Shown here: positions 46,142 through 54,604 of the stretch, piece after piece | How positions within the stretch are numbered: the stretch's first letter is position 1 | Layout of the letters: each line of letters starts with the position of its first letter | Assembly: GCF_029910095.1 (NCBI RefSeq) | Contig: NZ_CP094526.1 | Span: 2,170,001-2,234,000 of the forward strand | Source of the DNA: Bradyrhizobium sp. ISRA464 | GTDB lineage: Bacteria > Pseudomonadota > Alphaproteobacteria > Rhizobiales > Xanthobacteraceae | Direction of reading: 5' to 3' | DNA: 64,000 bases | Program-made: the position numbers and the translations under genes | The notes under the pieces: generated by a model | What the model saw: only the letters and a program-made list of their open reading frames with translations | Told to the model about the DNA's origin: nothing | Database searches by the model: none

Positions 46142-46936
46142 ATGAACCAGTATCACGACCTGCTCGAACGCATCCTCGCCGATGGCGCGCAGAAGCACGA
46201 CCGCACCGGCACCGGCACGCTGTCGATCTTCGGCCACCAGATGCGCTTCAACCTGTCGGCGGGCTTCCCGATGCTGACGACCAAGCGGCTCCCGCTGAAG
46301 GCGATCGTGCACGAGCTGTTGTGGTTCCTCGCCGGCGACACCAACATCAAATATCTCAACGACAATGGCGTCACCATCTGGGACGAATGGGCCGACGCCA
46401 ATGGCGATCTCGGCCCGGTCTATGGCTCGCAGTGGCGGTCGTGGCCCGCGCCGGACGGACGCAGCATCGACCAGATTGCCAACGTCATCGAGATGATCAA
46501 GCGCAACCCGGACTCGCGCCGGCTGATCGTCAGCGCCTGGAATCCGGCCGAGGTCGACAAGATGGCGCTGCCGCCGTGCCACTGCCTGTTCCAGTTCTAT
46601 GTCGCGGGCGGCAAATTGTCGTGCCAGCTCTATCAGCGCTCCGGCGACGTCTTCCTCGGCGTGCCCTTCAACATCGCCTCCTACGCGCTGCTGACCATGA
46701 TGGTCGCGCAGGTGACCGGCCTGAAGCCCGGCGACTTCGTGCATTCGCTCGGCGATGCGCACCTCTACTCGAACCATATCGAGCAGGCGCGCCTGCAGCT
46801 GACGCGGCCGACGCGGCCGCTGCCGACGATGAGGATCAATCCCGACGTGAAGGACATCTTCGCGTTCCGTTACGAGGACTTCAAACTCGAGGGTTACGAC
46901 CCGCACCCGCACATCAAGGCCGAAGTCGCGGTGTGA
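46142..46936 (+). CDS. thyA: Thymidylate synthase ThyA
   Basis: 264 residues, the standard length. Converts dUMP to dTMP with methylenetetrahydrofolate, releasing dihydrofolate. Motifs: [16 protein letters not shown] (about 21-36), [13 protein letters not shown], and the active site [42 protein letters not shown] (Cys at about 146). It is followed by an acetyltransferase gene and folA; FolA recycles the dihydrofolate made here, so the linkage is functional. Confidence 0.98.
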   Translation: MNQYHDLLERILADGAQKHDRTGTGTLSIFGHQMRFNLSAGFPMLTTKRLPLKAIVHELLWFLAGDTNIKYLNDNGVTIWDEWADANGDLGPVYGSQWRSWPAPDGRSIDQIANVIEMIKRNPDSRRLIVSAWNPAEVDKMALPPCHCLFQFYVAGGKLSCQLYQRSGDVFLGVPFNIASYALLTMMVAQVTGLKPGDFVHSLGDAHLYSNHIEQARLQLTRPTRPLPTMRINPDVKDIFAFRYEDFKLEGYDPHPHIKAEVAV

Positions 46937-46944
46937 GGCATTGA

Positions 46945-47430
46945 ATGTCTCTCGCCATCCGCCGCGCGCGACCCGATGAGGCCGGACTAGTCTTCTCGCT
47001 GGTCCGCGAGCTCGCCGAGTACGAAAAGCTGCTGCACGAGGTTCGCGCCAGCGAGGCCGACATTGCCGCCGCGCTGTTCGGCCCCGATCCGCGGTTGTTT
47101 TGCGACATCGCGCAATGGAACGGCGAGCCCGCCGGCTTCGCGGTCTGGTTCGTCAATTTCTCCACCTTTGCCGGCAGCCACGGCATCTATCTGGAGGATC
47201 TGTTCGTGCGGCCGGCGCTGCGCGGCAAGGGGATCGGCAAGGCATTGCTCGTGCACCTCGCGAAGGAGTGTCTCGCCAACGGGTGGTCACGCCTGCAATG
47301 GGCGGTGCTCGACTGGAACGCGCCGTCGATCGCATTCTACAAATCGCTTGGTGCCGAGCTGATGGACGAATGGACGATTTGCCGCGTCTCCGATACGGCG
47401 CTCGCGGCGCTGGCGAAGGGAGCACGTTGA
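46945..47430 (+). CDS. GNAT acetyltransferase (diamine type)
   Basis: 161 residues. The acetyl-CoA motif reads LEDLFVRPALRGKGIGKALLVHLAKE (about 70-95) and the C-terminal strand has WNAPSIAFYKSLGAELMDEW, as in diamine/spermidine N-acetyltransferases. Acceptor unconfirmed. It lies between thyA (8 bp) and folA (start overlaps this stop by one base) and is surely in their operon. Confidence 0.87.
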   Translation: MSLAIRRARPDEAGLVFSLVRELAEYEKLLHEVRASEADIAAALFGPDPRLFCDIAQWNGEPAGFAVWFVNFSTFAGSHGIYLEDLFVRPALRGKGIGKALLVHLAKECLANGWSRLQWAVLDWNAPSIAFYKSLGAELMDEWTICRVSDTALAALAKGAR

Positions 47431-47942
47431 TGGAGATCGTGCTCGTCGTTGCGGTCGCCGAGAACGGCGTGATCGGGCGCGACAACGCAATTCCGTGGCG
47501 GCTGAAATCCGACCAGCAACGTTTCAAGGCGATGACCCTGAACAAGCCGGTGGTCATGGGGCGCAAGACATTTGAATCGTTGCGCAGGCCGCTTCCGGGA
47601 CGGACCAACATCGTGGTGACGCGCGATGCCCACTACCAGGCACGAGGGGCCGTCGTGACGACATCGTTCGAGAACGCCCGCGGCGTTGCCCATGGCGACG
47701 CGCTGCGGCGTTCGGCCACTGAGATGGCCGTCATCGGCGGCGCCGAGATCTATGCGCAGTGGATGGATGTCGCCGATCGCCTCGAGATCACCGAAGTCCA
47801 CGCCAGGCCCGAGGGCGACACGCGGCTTGACATCATTGACGCGAAGGAGTGGGAAGAGGTCGCGCGTGTGCGAAATCCGGCAGGGCCGGAGGACAGCGCC
47901 GACTTCTCCTATGTGACATATCGTCGGCGCGGCCGACGTTAA
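47430..47942 (+). CDS. folA: Dihydrofolate reductase FolA
   Basis: 170 residues. Reduces dihydrofolate to tetrahydrofolate with NADPH. Motifs: VAVAENGVIGRDNAIPWRLKSDQQRFKAMT (catalytic Asp at about 29 in the KSDQ helix), PVVMGRKTFESLRRPLPGRTNIVVTR and VIGGAEIYAQ. Length normal. The ATG at 47430 shares its A with the TGA of the acetyltransferase gene. It is coupled to thyA metabolically. Confidence 0.96.
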   Translation: MEIVLVVAVAENGVIGRDNAIPWRLKSDQQRFKAMTLNKPVVMGRKTFESLRRPLPGRTNIVVTRDAHYQARGAVVTTSFENARGVAHGDALRRSATEMAVIGGAEIYAQWMDVADRLEITEVHARPEGDTRLDIIDAKEWEEVARVRNPAGPEDSADFSYVTYRRRGRR

Positions 47943-48087
47943 CCAATGTTTGCATTGACAAATATGCCCCGGGGCATAGCTCGTGCCGCCAGGAAGCTTG
48001 CGTTGTAAGGGCCCCGACGGTCCCCTATAACCGGGCCGGACATTCGAGCCCGGGCGTCGCCGTCCGGACTTGCCGAGGAGATGTTTG

Positions 48088-49227
48088 ATGCCGTGGAAAA
48101 ATCAGGGCGGGGGTCCGTGGGGCTCGGGTCCGAAAGGGCCATGGGGCTCGGGTCCGCAATCGGTCGGGCCAAGGCCGCCGGATCTTGAGGACCTGCTGCG
48201 CCGCGGCCAGGACCGGCTGCAGCAATGGCTGCCCGGCGGGCATTTCAGCGGCGTCGGCATCGCGCTGATCCTGGCTGCCGTGCTGGCGATCTGGTTCGCG
48301 ACCGGCATCTTCCGTGTTCAGTCCGAAGAACTCGGCGTGGTGCTGCGTTTCGGCAAGTATGTGCGCGATGCACAGCCGGGCCTTAGATATCACCTGCCGT
48401 ATCCGATCGAGACCGTGCTGCTGCCGAAGGCGCTGCGCGTGAACACGACCTCGATCGGCATGACCTTGATCGACGATCCCGCCCGGCGCGGCCGCACCAT
48501 GCGCGACGTGCCGGAGGAGAGCCTGATGCTGACCGGCGACGAGAACATCGTCGACGTCGATTTCACCGTGCTGTGGCGCATCAAGCCGGGCGGCGCCGGC
48601 GCATTCCTGTTCAACATCCAGAACCCCGAGGGCACCGTGAAGGCGGTTGCCGAAAGCGCGATGCGCGAGGTGATCGGCCGCTCCGAGATTCAGCCGATCC
48701 TCACCGGCGCGCGGACTCAGACCGAAACAACCGTGCAGGAGCTGATGCAGAAGACGCTCGACACCTACGGCGCCGGCATCCAGATTGCACAGGTGCAGAT
48801 GCAGAAGGTTGATCCGCCGGCACAGGTCATCGATTCATTCCGCGATGTGCAGGCGGCGCGCGCCGATCTCGAGCGCGCGCAGAACGAGGCGCAAACCTAC
48901 GCCAACCGCGTCGTGCCCGAGGCACGCGGCCGTGCCGCGCAGATCATCCAGGCTGCCGAAGGTTACAAGGAGCAGGCGGTCGCCGAGGCCAGAGGCCAGA
49001 GCGCGCGCTTCCTGAAAGTCTATGAAGAGTACAAGAAGGCCCCCGAAGTGACGCGCGAACGCATCTATCTGGAAACCATGGAGCACGTGCTCGGTGGCGC
49101 GGATAAGCTGGTTTACGACGGCGGCAAGGGCCAGAACATTGTGCCCTATCTTCCCCTCGGTGAACTGACGACGCGGCGCCCGGCAGCGCCGGCCACGACC
49201 GGGCAGCAGCAGGGAGGCTCGCGATGA
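48088..49227 (+). CDS. hflK: Protease modulator HflK
   Basis: 379 residues from the ATG at 48088, seven bases after GAGGAG. N-terminal Gly/Pro/Trp-rich tail (GGGPWGSGPKGPWGSGPQ), one membrane anchor (about 55-72), then the SPFH domain (RVQSEELGVVLRFGKYVRDAQPGLRYHLPYPIE). It forms a cage with HflC around the membrane protease FtsH and restrains it. Stop and hflC start overlap as ATGA. Forms a row with hflC, DUF2065 and degP. Confidence 0.96.
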   Translation: MPWKNQGGGPWGSGPKGPWGSGPQSVGPRPPDLEDLLRRGQDRLQQWLPGGHFSGVGIALILAAVLAIWFATGIFRVQSEELGVVLRFGKYVRDAQPGLRYHLPYPIETVLLPKALRVNTTSIGMTLIDDPARRGRTMRDVPEESLMLTGDENIVDVDFTVLWRIKPGGAGAFLFNIQNPEGTVKAVAESAMREVIGRSEIQPILTGARTQTETTVQELMQKTLDTYGAGIQIAQVQMQKVDPPAQVIDSFRDVQAARADLERAQNEAQTYANRVVPEARGRAAQIIQAAEGYKEQAVAEARGQSARFLKVYEEYKKAPEVTRERIYLETMEHVLGGADKLVYDGGKGQNIVPYLPLGELTTRRPAAPATTGQQQGGSR

Positions 49228-50129
49228 GGTCCCCCGTTGCGGGCATTGTGGCCCTGATTGTCCTGTTCGTCGTGATCATCGTTGCCTATAGCTCGATGTT
49301 CACCGTGCAGCAGACCGAGCAGGCTCTCGTGGTCCGGTTCGGCAGGCCGGTCGCCGTCATCACCGAGCCCGGTCTGAACTTCAAGGTTCCGTTCACCGAC
49401 AGCGTCATCTCGATCGACAAGCGCATCCTCGATCTTGAAAACCCGTCGCAGGAAGTCATCGCGTCGGACCAGAAGCGGCTGGTGGTCGATGCCTTCGCCC
49501 GCTACCGCATCAAGGACGCGCTGCGCTTCTACACCAGCGTCGGCTCGATCCAGGCGGCCAATCTGCAGCTCACCACGCTGTTGAACGCGTCGCTGCGCCG
49601 CGTGCTCGGCGAAGTCAACTTCATCGCGGTGGTCCGCGACGAGCGTGAGAAGCTGATGTCGCGGATCCGCGAGCAACTGGACAAGGAGGCCGACGGTTAC
49701 GGCATCCAGGTTGTCGACGTGCGCATCCGCCGCGCCGATCTGCCGGAGCAGAACAGCCAGGCGGTCTATCAGCGCATGCAGACGGAGCGCCAGCGCGAGG
49801 CGGCCGAGTTCCGCGCCCAGGGCGCGCAGAAGGGACAGGAGATCCGCTCCAAGGCGGATCGCGAGGCAACCGTGATCGTCGCCGAGGCCAATTCGACCGC
49901 CGAGCAGACGCGCGGCGCCGGCGATGCCGAGCGCAACCGCCTGTTCGCCGAAGCCTACAGCAAGGATCGGGACTTCTTCGCGTTCTATCGCTCGATGACG
50001 GCCTATGAGAACGGCCTGCGTTCCAGCGACACCCGTTTCCTGTTGCGGCCGGATTCGGAATTCTTCAAGTACTTCGGCAGCGCGAACGGCAAGCCGCCTG
50101 AGGCGGCGGCCGCCGCGCCGAAACAGTAA
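49224..50129 (+). CDS. hflC: Protease modulator HflC
   Basis: 301 residues. N-terminal membrane helix (about 5-22, AGIVALIVLFVVIIVAYSSM) and SPFH domain (FTVQQTEQALVVRFGRPVAVITEPGLNFKVPF), then the coiled-coil arm rich in Glu/Arg/Ala. Partner of HflK in the periplasm-facing FtsH-regulating complex. Overlaps hflK by four bases. Confidence 0.96.
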   Translation: MRSPVAGIVALIVLFVVIIVAYSSMFTVQQTEQALVVRFGRPVAVITEPGLNFKVPFTDSVISIDKRILDLENPSQEVIASDQKRLVVDAFARYRIKDALRFYTSVGSIQAANLQLTTLLNASLRRVLGEVNFIAVVRDEREKLMSRIREQLDKEADGYGIQVVDVRIRRADLPEQNSQAVYQRMQTERQREAAEFRAQGAQKGQEIRSKADREATVIVAEANSTAEQTRGAGDAERNRLFAEAYSKDRDFFAFYRSMTAYENGLRSSDTRFLLRPDSEFFKYFGSANGKPPEAAAAAPKQ

Positions 50130-50206
50130 CGCCACAAGGCGGTGATGCGACTGACGCGTCGCCGCCATCATAGAAAAACAAACATGAAGCGGGAGGCTGC
50201 GATCCG

Positions 50207-50407
50207 ATGAGGTCCATAGCGTTCGGCGACTTCCTCATCGGCTTGGGAATCCTGTTCGTGCTTGAAGGCATCCTGTTTGCCGCAAGTCCGGCCTGGATGC
50301 GCCGGGCCATGAAGAGCGCGCTGGACACGCCCGACAATATCCTGCGTGCCGTCGGCATCGGATCGGCGGTCGGCGGGCTGATCCTGATCTGGCTGGTGCG
50401 ACGATAA
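50207..50407 (+). CDS. DUF2065 small membrane protein
   Basis: 66 residues: a first helix (FGDFLIGLGILFVLEGILFAA, 6-26), a short basic-acidic loop with SPAWMRRAMK and a second helix (VGIGSAVGGLILIWL, about 49-63). This DUF2065 pattern regularly follows hflC, so a link to FtsH/HflKC is plausible, though no role is proven. 77 bp after hflC. Confidence 0.88.
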   Translation: MRSIAFGDFLIGLGILFVLEGILFAASPAWMRRAMKSALDTPDNILRAVGIGSAVGGLILIWLVRR

Positions 50408-50679
50408 AGCGTCAACCATCCTTCCAGGATATCCGAAGCACGACCGCAAATGCGGATCGGGGAACTTCGGGACTCCTCATGAGCGCAATTGCGCGCCTGG
50501 TCTCGCCCGTCGGACCGTCCCGGAATGACAACGAATGACAACCAAGGCTCTACGCAATCGTGAGCCTCCTGCATCCGGTTTTTCGCCGAAATGGCAAGCT
50601 GAGATGCTTGCGCCGCGCGCCCGTTCAGGCGCAGTCTGTGGCCAACGATTTTGACCCGTTTTCCTGGAGAACTTCCGAC

Positions 50680-52176
50680 ATGACCGCTGCCACACCAGCC
50701 CTGAGCCGCCGCCTCCGCCTGATGGGGGCCGCGATCTCGATCGGTGCTGCAAGCATGCTGAGCTCCGTGCCGGCGTTCGCGCGCGGTCCCGAAGGCATTG
50801 CCGACATCGCCGAGAAGGTGATCGATGCCGTCGTCAACATCTCGACCTCGCAGACGATCGAGGCCAAGGGCGGCGCGATGCCGCAACTGCCGCCGGGCTC
50901 ACCGTTCGAGGAGTTCTTCGACGACTTCTTCAAGAACCGCCGCGGACCGGGCGGCAAGGGCGGCGACAAGGGCGGCGAGTTCCAGCCGCGCAAGACCAAC
51001 TCGCTCGGTTCCGGCTTCATCGTCGATACGTCGGGCATCGTCGTCACCAACAACCACGTCATCGCCGATGCCGACGAGATCAACGTCATTCTTAACGACG
51101 GCACCAAGGTCAAGGCCGAGATAGTCGGCGTCGACAAGAAGACCGACCTTGCGGTCCTGAGGTTCAAGCCGCCGAAGCCACTCACCGCAGTCAAGTTCGG
51201 CGACAGCGACAAGATCCGCCTCGGCGACTGGGTGGTCGCGATCGGCAACCCGTTCAGCCTCGGCGGCACGGTGACCGCGGGCATCGTCTCGGCGAAGAAC
51301 CGCGACATCAGCCAGGGGCCGTATGACAGCTACATCCAGACCGACGCCGCCATCAACCGCGGCAATTCCGGCGGTCCGCTGTTCAATCTCGATGGCGAAG
51401 TGATCGGCGTCAACACGCTGATCATCTCGCCGACCGGCGGTTCCATCGGTCTCGGCTTCGCAGTGCCGTCGAAGACGGTGGCCGGCGTCGTCGATCAGCT
51501 GGAGAAATACGGCGAGTTGCGTCGCGGCTGGCTCGGCGTGCGCATCCAGCAGGTCACCGACGAAATCGCCGACAGCCTCAACATCAAGCCGGCGCGTGGC
51601 GCGCTGGTCGCAGGCATCGACGACAAGGGCCCGGCCAAGCCGGCCGGCATCGAGCCGGGCGACGTCGTCGTCAAGTTCGACGGCAAGGACGTGAAGGATC
51701 CCAAGGATCTGTCGCGCATCGTTGCCGACACCACGGTCGGCAAGGAGGTCGACGTCGTCATCATCCGCAAGGGCAATGAGGAGACCCGCAAGGTCACCCT
51801 CGGCCGCCTCGAGGACACCGACAAGGTTCAGCAGGTGAATGCCAAGCCCAAGGACGACACGGCCGAGAAGCCGGTGACGCAGAAGGCGCTGGGCCTCGAC
51901 CTGGCGGCGCTGAGCAAGGACCTGCGCAGCAAGTACAAGATCAAGGATAGCGTGAAGGGCGTCATCATCACCGGCGTCGACGGCGCCTCCGATGCCGCCG
52001 ACAAGCGCCTGTCGGCCGGCGACGTCATCGTCGAGGTGGCGCAGGAAGCGGTCTCCAGCGCTGCCGACATCAAGAGCCGGATCGAGAAGCTGAAGAAAGA
52101 CGGCAAGAAGTCGGTGCTGCTGCTCGTCTCCAACGGCGACGGCGAGCTGCGCTTCGTCGCGCTGAGCGTGCAGTAG
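50680..52176 (+). CDS. degP: Periplasmic Do-type serine protease
   Basis: 498 residues from the ATG at 50680. A long signal peptide (about 1-35, ending PAFA) precedes a trypsin-like domain with His in VVTNNHVIA, Asp in DKKTDLAVLRF and Ser in RGNSGGPLFNLDGEVIGVN, then two PDZ domains (GWLGVRIQQVTDEIADSL and the final one from KALGLDLAALS). It degrades or refolds damaged envelope proteins. It follows hflKC and DUF2065, giving a membrane and envelope quality-control set. Confidence 0.95.
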   Translation: MTAATPALSRRLRLMGAAISIGAASMLSSVPAFARGPEGIADIAEKVIDAVVNISTSQTIEAKGGAMPQLPPGSPFEEFFDDFFKNRRGPGGKGGDKGGEFQPRKTNSLGSGFIVDTSGIVVTNNHVIADADEINVILNDGTKVKAEIVGVDKKTDLAVLRFKPPKPLTAVKFGDSDKIRLGDWVVAIGNPFSLGGTVTAGIVSAKNRDISQGPYDSYIQTDAAINRGNSGGPLFNLDGEVIGVNTLIISPTGGSIGLGFAVPSKTVAGVVDQLEKYGELRRGWLGVRIQQVTDEIADSLNIKPARGALVAGIDDKGPAKPAGIEPGDVVVKFDGKDVKDPKDLSRIVADTTVGKEVDVVIIRKGNEETRKVTLGRLEDTDKVQQVNAKPKDDTAEKPVTQKALGLDLAALSKDLRSKYKIKDSVKGVIITGVDGASDAADKRLSAGDVIVEVAQEAVSSAADIKSRIEKLKKDGKKSVLLLVSNGDGELRFVALSVQ

Positions 52177-52192
52177 GGCTGTTCCGCACACT

Positions 52193-52283
52193 GCGTCATT
52201 GCCGGGCTTGACCCGGCAATCCATCGGCGAACAAGACTCTGCAAACGAAGGTGGATGCGCGGGTCAAGCCCCGGGCATGACAG
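52193..52283. repeat. Dispersed GTCATTGCCGGGC palindrome
   Basis: GCGTCATTGCCGGGCTTGACCCGGCAATCC at the left and GGATGCGCGGGTCAAGCCCCGGGCATGAC at the right. Lies between the convergent degP and serB ends. It shares its outer words with 56404-56496. Confidence 0.75.
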
Positions 52284-52295
52284 TGTCTTGAGAGG

Positions 52296-53201
52296 CTATC
52301 CCTCGACGAACTCGTCGCGACGATACCCCTGCGCATAGAGCAGCGCGGTGAGGTCGCCATGATCGATCCGCGCCGCCGCGGCGGCTGCCACCGCCGGCTT
52401 GGCGTGGTAGGCGACGCCAAGGCCCGCGGCCTGGATCATGCCGAGATCGTTGGCGCCGTCGCCGACCACCAGCGTGTCGATGTCGTCGAGATCGAAGGAT
52501 TCCATCAGCTGGACCAGGGTGGCGAGCTTGGTGGCGCGGCCGAGGATCGGCTCGATCACCTCGCCGGTCAGCTTGCCATCCTCGACCCGTAGCTGGTTGG
52601 CCCGGTTCTCCTGGAAGCCGATCCTGGCGGCGACCACGCTCGTGAACAGCGTGAAGCCGCCCGAGATCAGGCAGGTGTAGGCGCCAAGCGCGCGCATGGT
52701 CATGACGAGGGCGCGGCCGCCCGGCGTCAACGTGATGCGCTTCTCCAGCACCTCATCGACCACGCTGACCGGCAGGCCCTTCAGCAGCGCCACGCGCTCG
52801 CGCAGCGCCGACTCGAACTCGATCTCGCCGCGCATGGCGCGCTCGGTGATGGCGGCCACATGGGCCTTCAGCCCGGCGAAATCGGCGAGCTCGTCGATGC
52901 ATTCCTGCCCGATCATGGTGGAATCCATGTCGGCCAGAAAAAGCTTCTTGCGCCGGGCGATCCGAGGCTGCACGACAATGTCGATCGGCAGGTCGCCGCG
53001 CGCCTCGCGCAGGCGGGCTTCGATCGCCTTGATGTCGTCCTTGCCGGTGTCTTGGCTTTCGAAGGGAATGTCGACCGCGACCTCGTTGAACAGCCATTGC
53101 GCCGGGCCCGGAGAGGGCAATACGGCCCGCGCGCCGTCAACGATGGTGGAGTCGAGTGCGGGGCTTGCGGGATTGCAGATCAGCGTGGCAACGAGGGACA
53201 T
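52296..53201 (-). CDS. serB: Phosphoserine phosphatase SerB
   Basis: 301 residues. Last step of serine synthesis: phosphoserine to serine. A regulatory N-terminal domain of about 85 residues is followed by the HAD phosphatase: [19 protein letters not shown] (catalytic Asp pair), [10 protein letters not shown] and [24 protein letters not shown]. The ATG (complement of 53199-53201) overlaps the miaA ATG on the other strand in a CATG. No ribosome site is visible before it. Confidence 0.94.
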   Translation of the reverse strand: MSLVATLICNPASPALDSTIVDGARAVLPSPGPAQWLFNEVAVDIPFESQDTGKDDIKAIEARLREARGDLPIDIVVQPRIARRKKLFLADMDSTMIGQECIDELADFAGLKAHVAAITERAMRGEIEFESALRERVALLKGLPVSVVDEVLEKRITLTPGGRALVMTMRALGAYTCLISGGFTLFTSVVAARIGFQENRANQLRVEDGKLTGEVIEPILGRATKLATLVQLMESFDLDDIDTLVVGDGANDLGMIQAAGLGVAYHAKPAVAAAAAARIDHGDLTALLYAQGYRRDEFVEG

Positions 53202-54129
53202 GCAGGCGCATTCGGGATTGTTGGACAAGGCCGTGCTTATCGCAGGGCCGACCGCCAGCGGCAAGTCGGCGCTGGCCCTCGAGCTTGCGCAAAAAACCGG
53301 CGGGGCCGTGATCAACGCCGACTCCATGCAGGTCTATCGCGACCTCAGGATCATTACGGCGCGGCCGACCGCCGAGGAGGAGGCTCAGGTTCCGCATAGG
53401 CTCTACGGGCATGTCGATGCCGGTGTGAATTTCTCCGCCGGCGCCTGGGTCAGCGATGCGGCGAAGGTGCTCGCCGAGGCGCGCGCGCAGGGTCGTTTGC
53501 CGATCTTCGTCGGCGGCTCGGGGCTGTATTTCAAGGCTTTGACGCAGGGGCTCTCGGCGGTGCCGCCGATCCCGGCCGCGGCGCGCGAAAATGTCCGCGC
53601 GCGGCTGGAGCGCGACGGCGTCGAGGCGTTGCATGCCGAGCTGGCGCAGCGCGATCCGGTGTCTGCCGCGCGCCTGAAGCCGCGCGACCGCACCCGTATC
53701 GCGCGCGCGCTCGAAGTGGTCGAGGCGACTGGGCGACCGCTGCCCGACTGGCATCGCGAGGGCCTGCCGCCACTGCTGCCGCCGGGCGAATTCCGCGCGC
53801 TGTTTCTCGCGCCGGAGCGGGAGAGCCTCTATGCGCGGATCGACGCGAGGTTCGACGTCATGCTCGATTCCGGCGCGCTCGACGAGGTCGCTGCTCTGGC
53901 CGCCCGCGGGCTCGATCCGCTGTTGCCGGCCATGAAGGCCCATGGCGTGCCGGTGCTGATCCGACACCTGAAGGGGGAGATCAGCCGGGAGGAGGCCGCG
54001 GAGATCGGCCGTGCGGATACCCGCCACTACGCCAAGCGCCAGTTCACCTGGTTCCGCCACCAGCTTCCCGAATTCGCCTGGGTGACGCCGGAGAGGGCGC
54101 GGAAGTGGCTGGAGAACCGGACTTCGTAG
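53200..54129 (+). CDS. miaA: tRNA dimethylallyltransferase MiaA
   Basis: 309 residues. Adds the isopentenyl group to A37 of tRNAs that read codons beginning with U. P-loop [20 protein letters not shown] (about 12-31), [19 protein letters not shown] (substrate Asp), [12 protein letters not shown] and [10 protein letters not shown] near the end. The ATG at 53200 has GAGGG just upstream (tight spacing); a TTG at 53218 or 53221 is a possible alternative. The stop TAG lies in a dispersed repeat. Confidence 0.93.
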   Translation: MQAHSGLLDKAVLIAGPTASGKSALALELAQKTGGAVINADSMQVYRDLRIITARPTAEEEAQVPHRLYGHVDAGVNFSAGAWVSDAAKVLAEARAQGRLPIFVGGSGLYFKALTQGLSAVPPIPAAARENVRARLERDGVEALHAELAQRDPVSAARLKPRDRTRIARALEVVEATGRPLPDWHREGLPPLLPPGEFRALFLAPERESLYARIDARFDVMLDSGALDEVAALAARGLDPLLPAMKAHGVPVLIRHLKGEISREEAAEIGRADTRHYAKRQFTWFRHQLPEFAWVTPERARKWLENRTS

Positions 54130-54244
54130 TCCGGAGGAGCCAACGGGTCGCGCGAACGCGCACCCGATGACAGGCTCCGCGCAATCCGGGGACCTTACGC
54201 CGGAGGTGCTTGCCCCGAATTGCGCTGCGCTTCATCCGGGCTAT
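54126..54244. repeat. Dispersed GTAGYCCGGA palindrome, copy 2
   Basis: GTAGTCCGGAGGAGCCAACGGGTCGCGCGAACGCGCACCCGATGACAGG at the left in segments shared with 8751-8875, and GCTTCATCCGGGCTAT at the right. It begins inside the last codons of miaA and supplies its stop codon. Confidence 0.78.
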
Positions 54245-54362
54245 GGCTCTCTCCCTTTTGATCCGGCGCCCGTCTGCCATGCGTGTTTCGCCGCGCAAAA
54301 ATACTCGCCGAACGAGCGGAACCTCGTTACACTCCAAAGATCGCGAAAGTGTCTGCCTTGCC

Positions 54363-54390
54363 TTGACATTCAGGCTTTGGCCGTTATGTT
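54363..54390 (+). promoter_or_regulatory. Sigma-70-type promoter of the ilv leader
   Basis: TTGACA (54363-54368), 16 bp, TATGTT (54385-54390). A start near 54397 would give a leader of about 200 nt carrying the attenuator. Confidence 0.7.
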
Positions 54391-54421
54391 CGCGCAACCT
54401 TTGGGAAGCCTGAGCAGTCCA

Positions 54422-54487
54422 GTGCGCAACATTATTACCAAACTCCTTATCGCCGTCGTACCCAGGCACACCGCCGGGGATGGCTAG
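54422..54487 (+). CDS. ilv leader peptide
   Basis: A 21-codon frame from GTG 54422 to TAG 54487 with Ile-Ile, Leu-Leu-Ile and Val-Val close together (MRNIITKLLIAVV..). This is the design of a transcription attenuator sensing charged tRNAs for Ile, Leu and Val. An in-frame ATG at 54386 would add 12 residues but lies in the -10 region, before the likely transcript start. It overlaps the first attenuator stem. Confidence 0.75.
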   Translation: MRNIITKLLIAVVPRHTAGDG

Positions 54488-54537
54488 CGGCCATCCAAAG
54501 ACGGGCGGTGTGCATGGGGCCTCTCGGGCCCTTTTTT
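54466..54537 (+). promoter_or_regulatory. ilv transcription attenuator
   Basis: Stem 1: GCACACCGCC (54466-54475) with GGCGGTGTGC (54504-54513), enclosing GGATGG/CCATCC. Terminator: GGGCC (54517-54521) with GGCCC (54527-54531), followed by TTTTTT (54532-54537). The leader peptide ends in the first stem, so ribosome stalling at Ile/Leu/Val codons would change the fold. It lies 67 bp before ilvB. Confidence 0.8.
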
Positions 54538-54604
54538 ATTTCCCGAAGCAGCACCAAGAGAATCGACAAAAGTCGCGCAAAAACAAGCGCATCCGGAGCG
54601 AACC

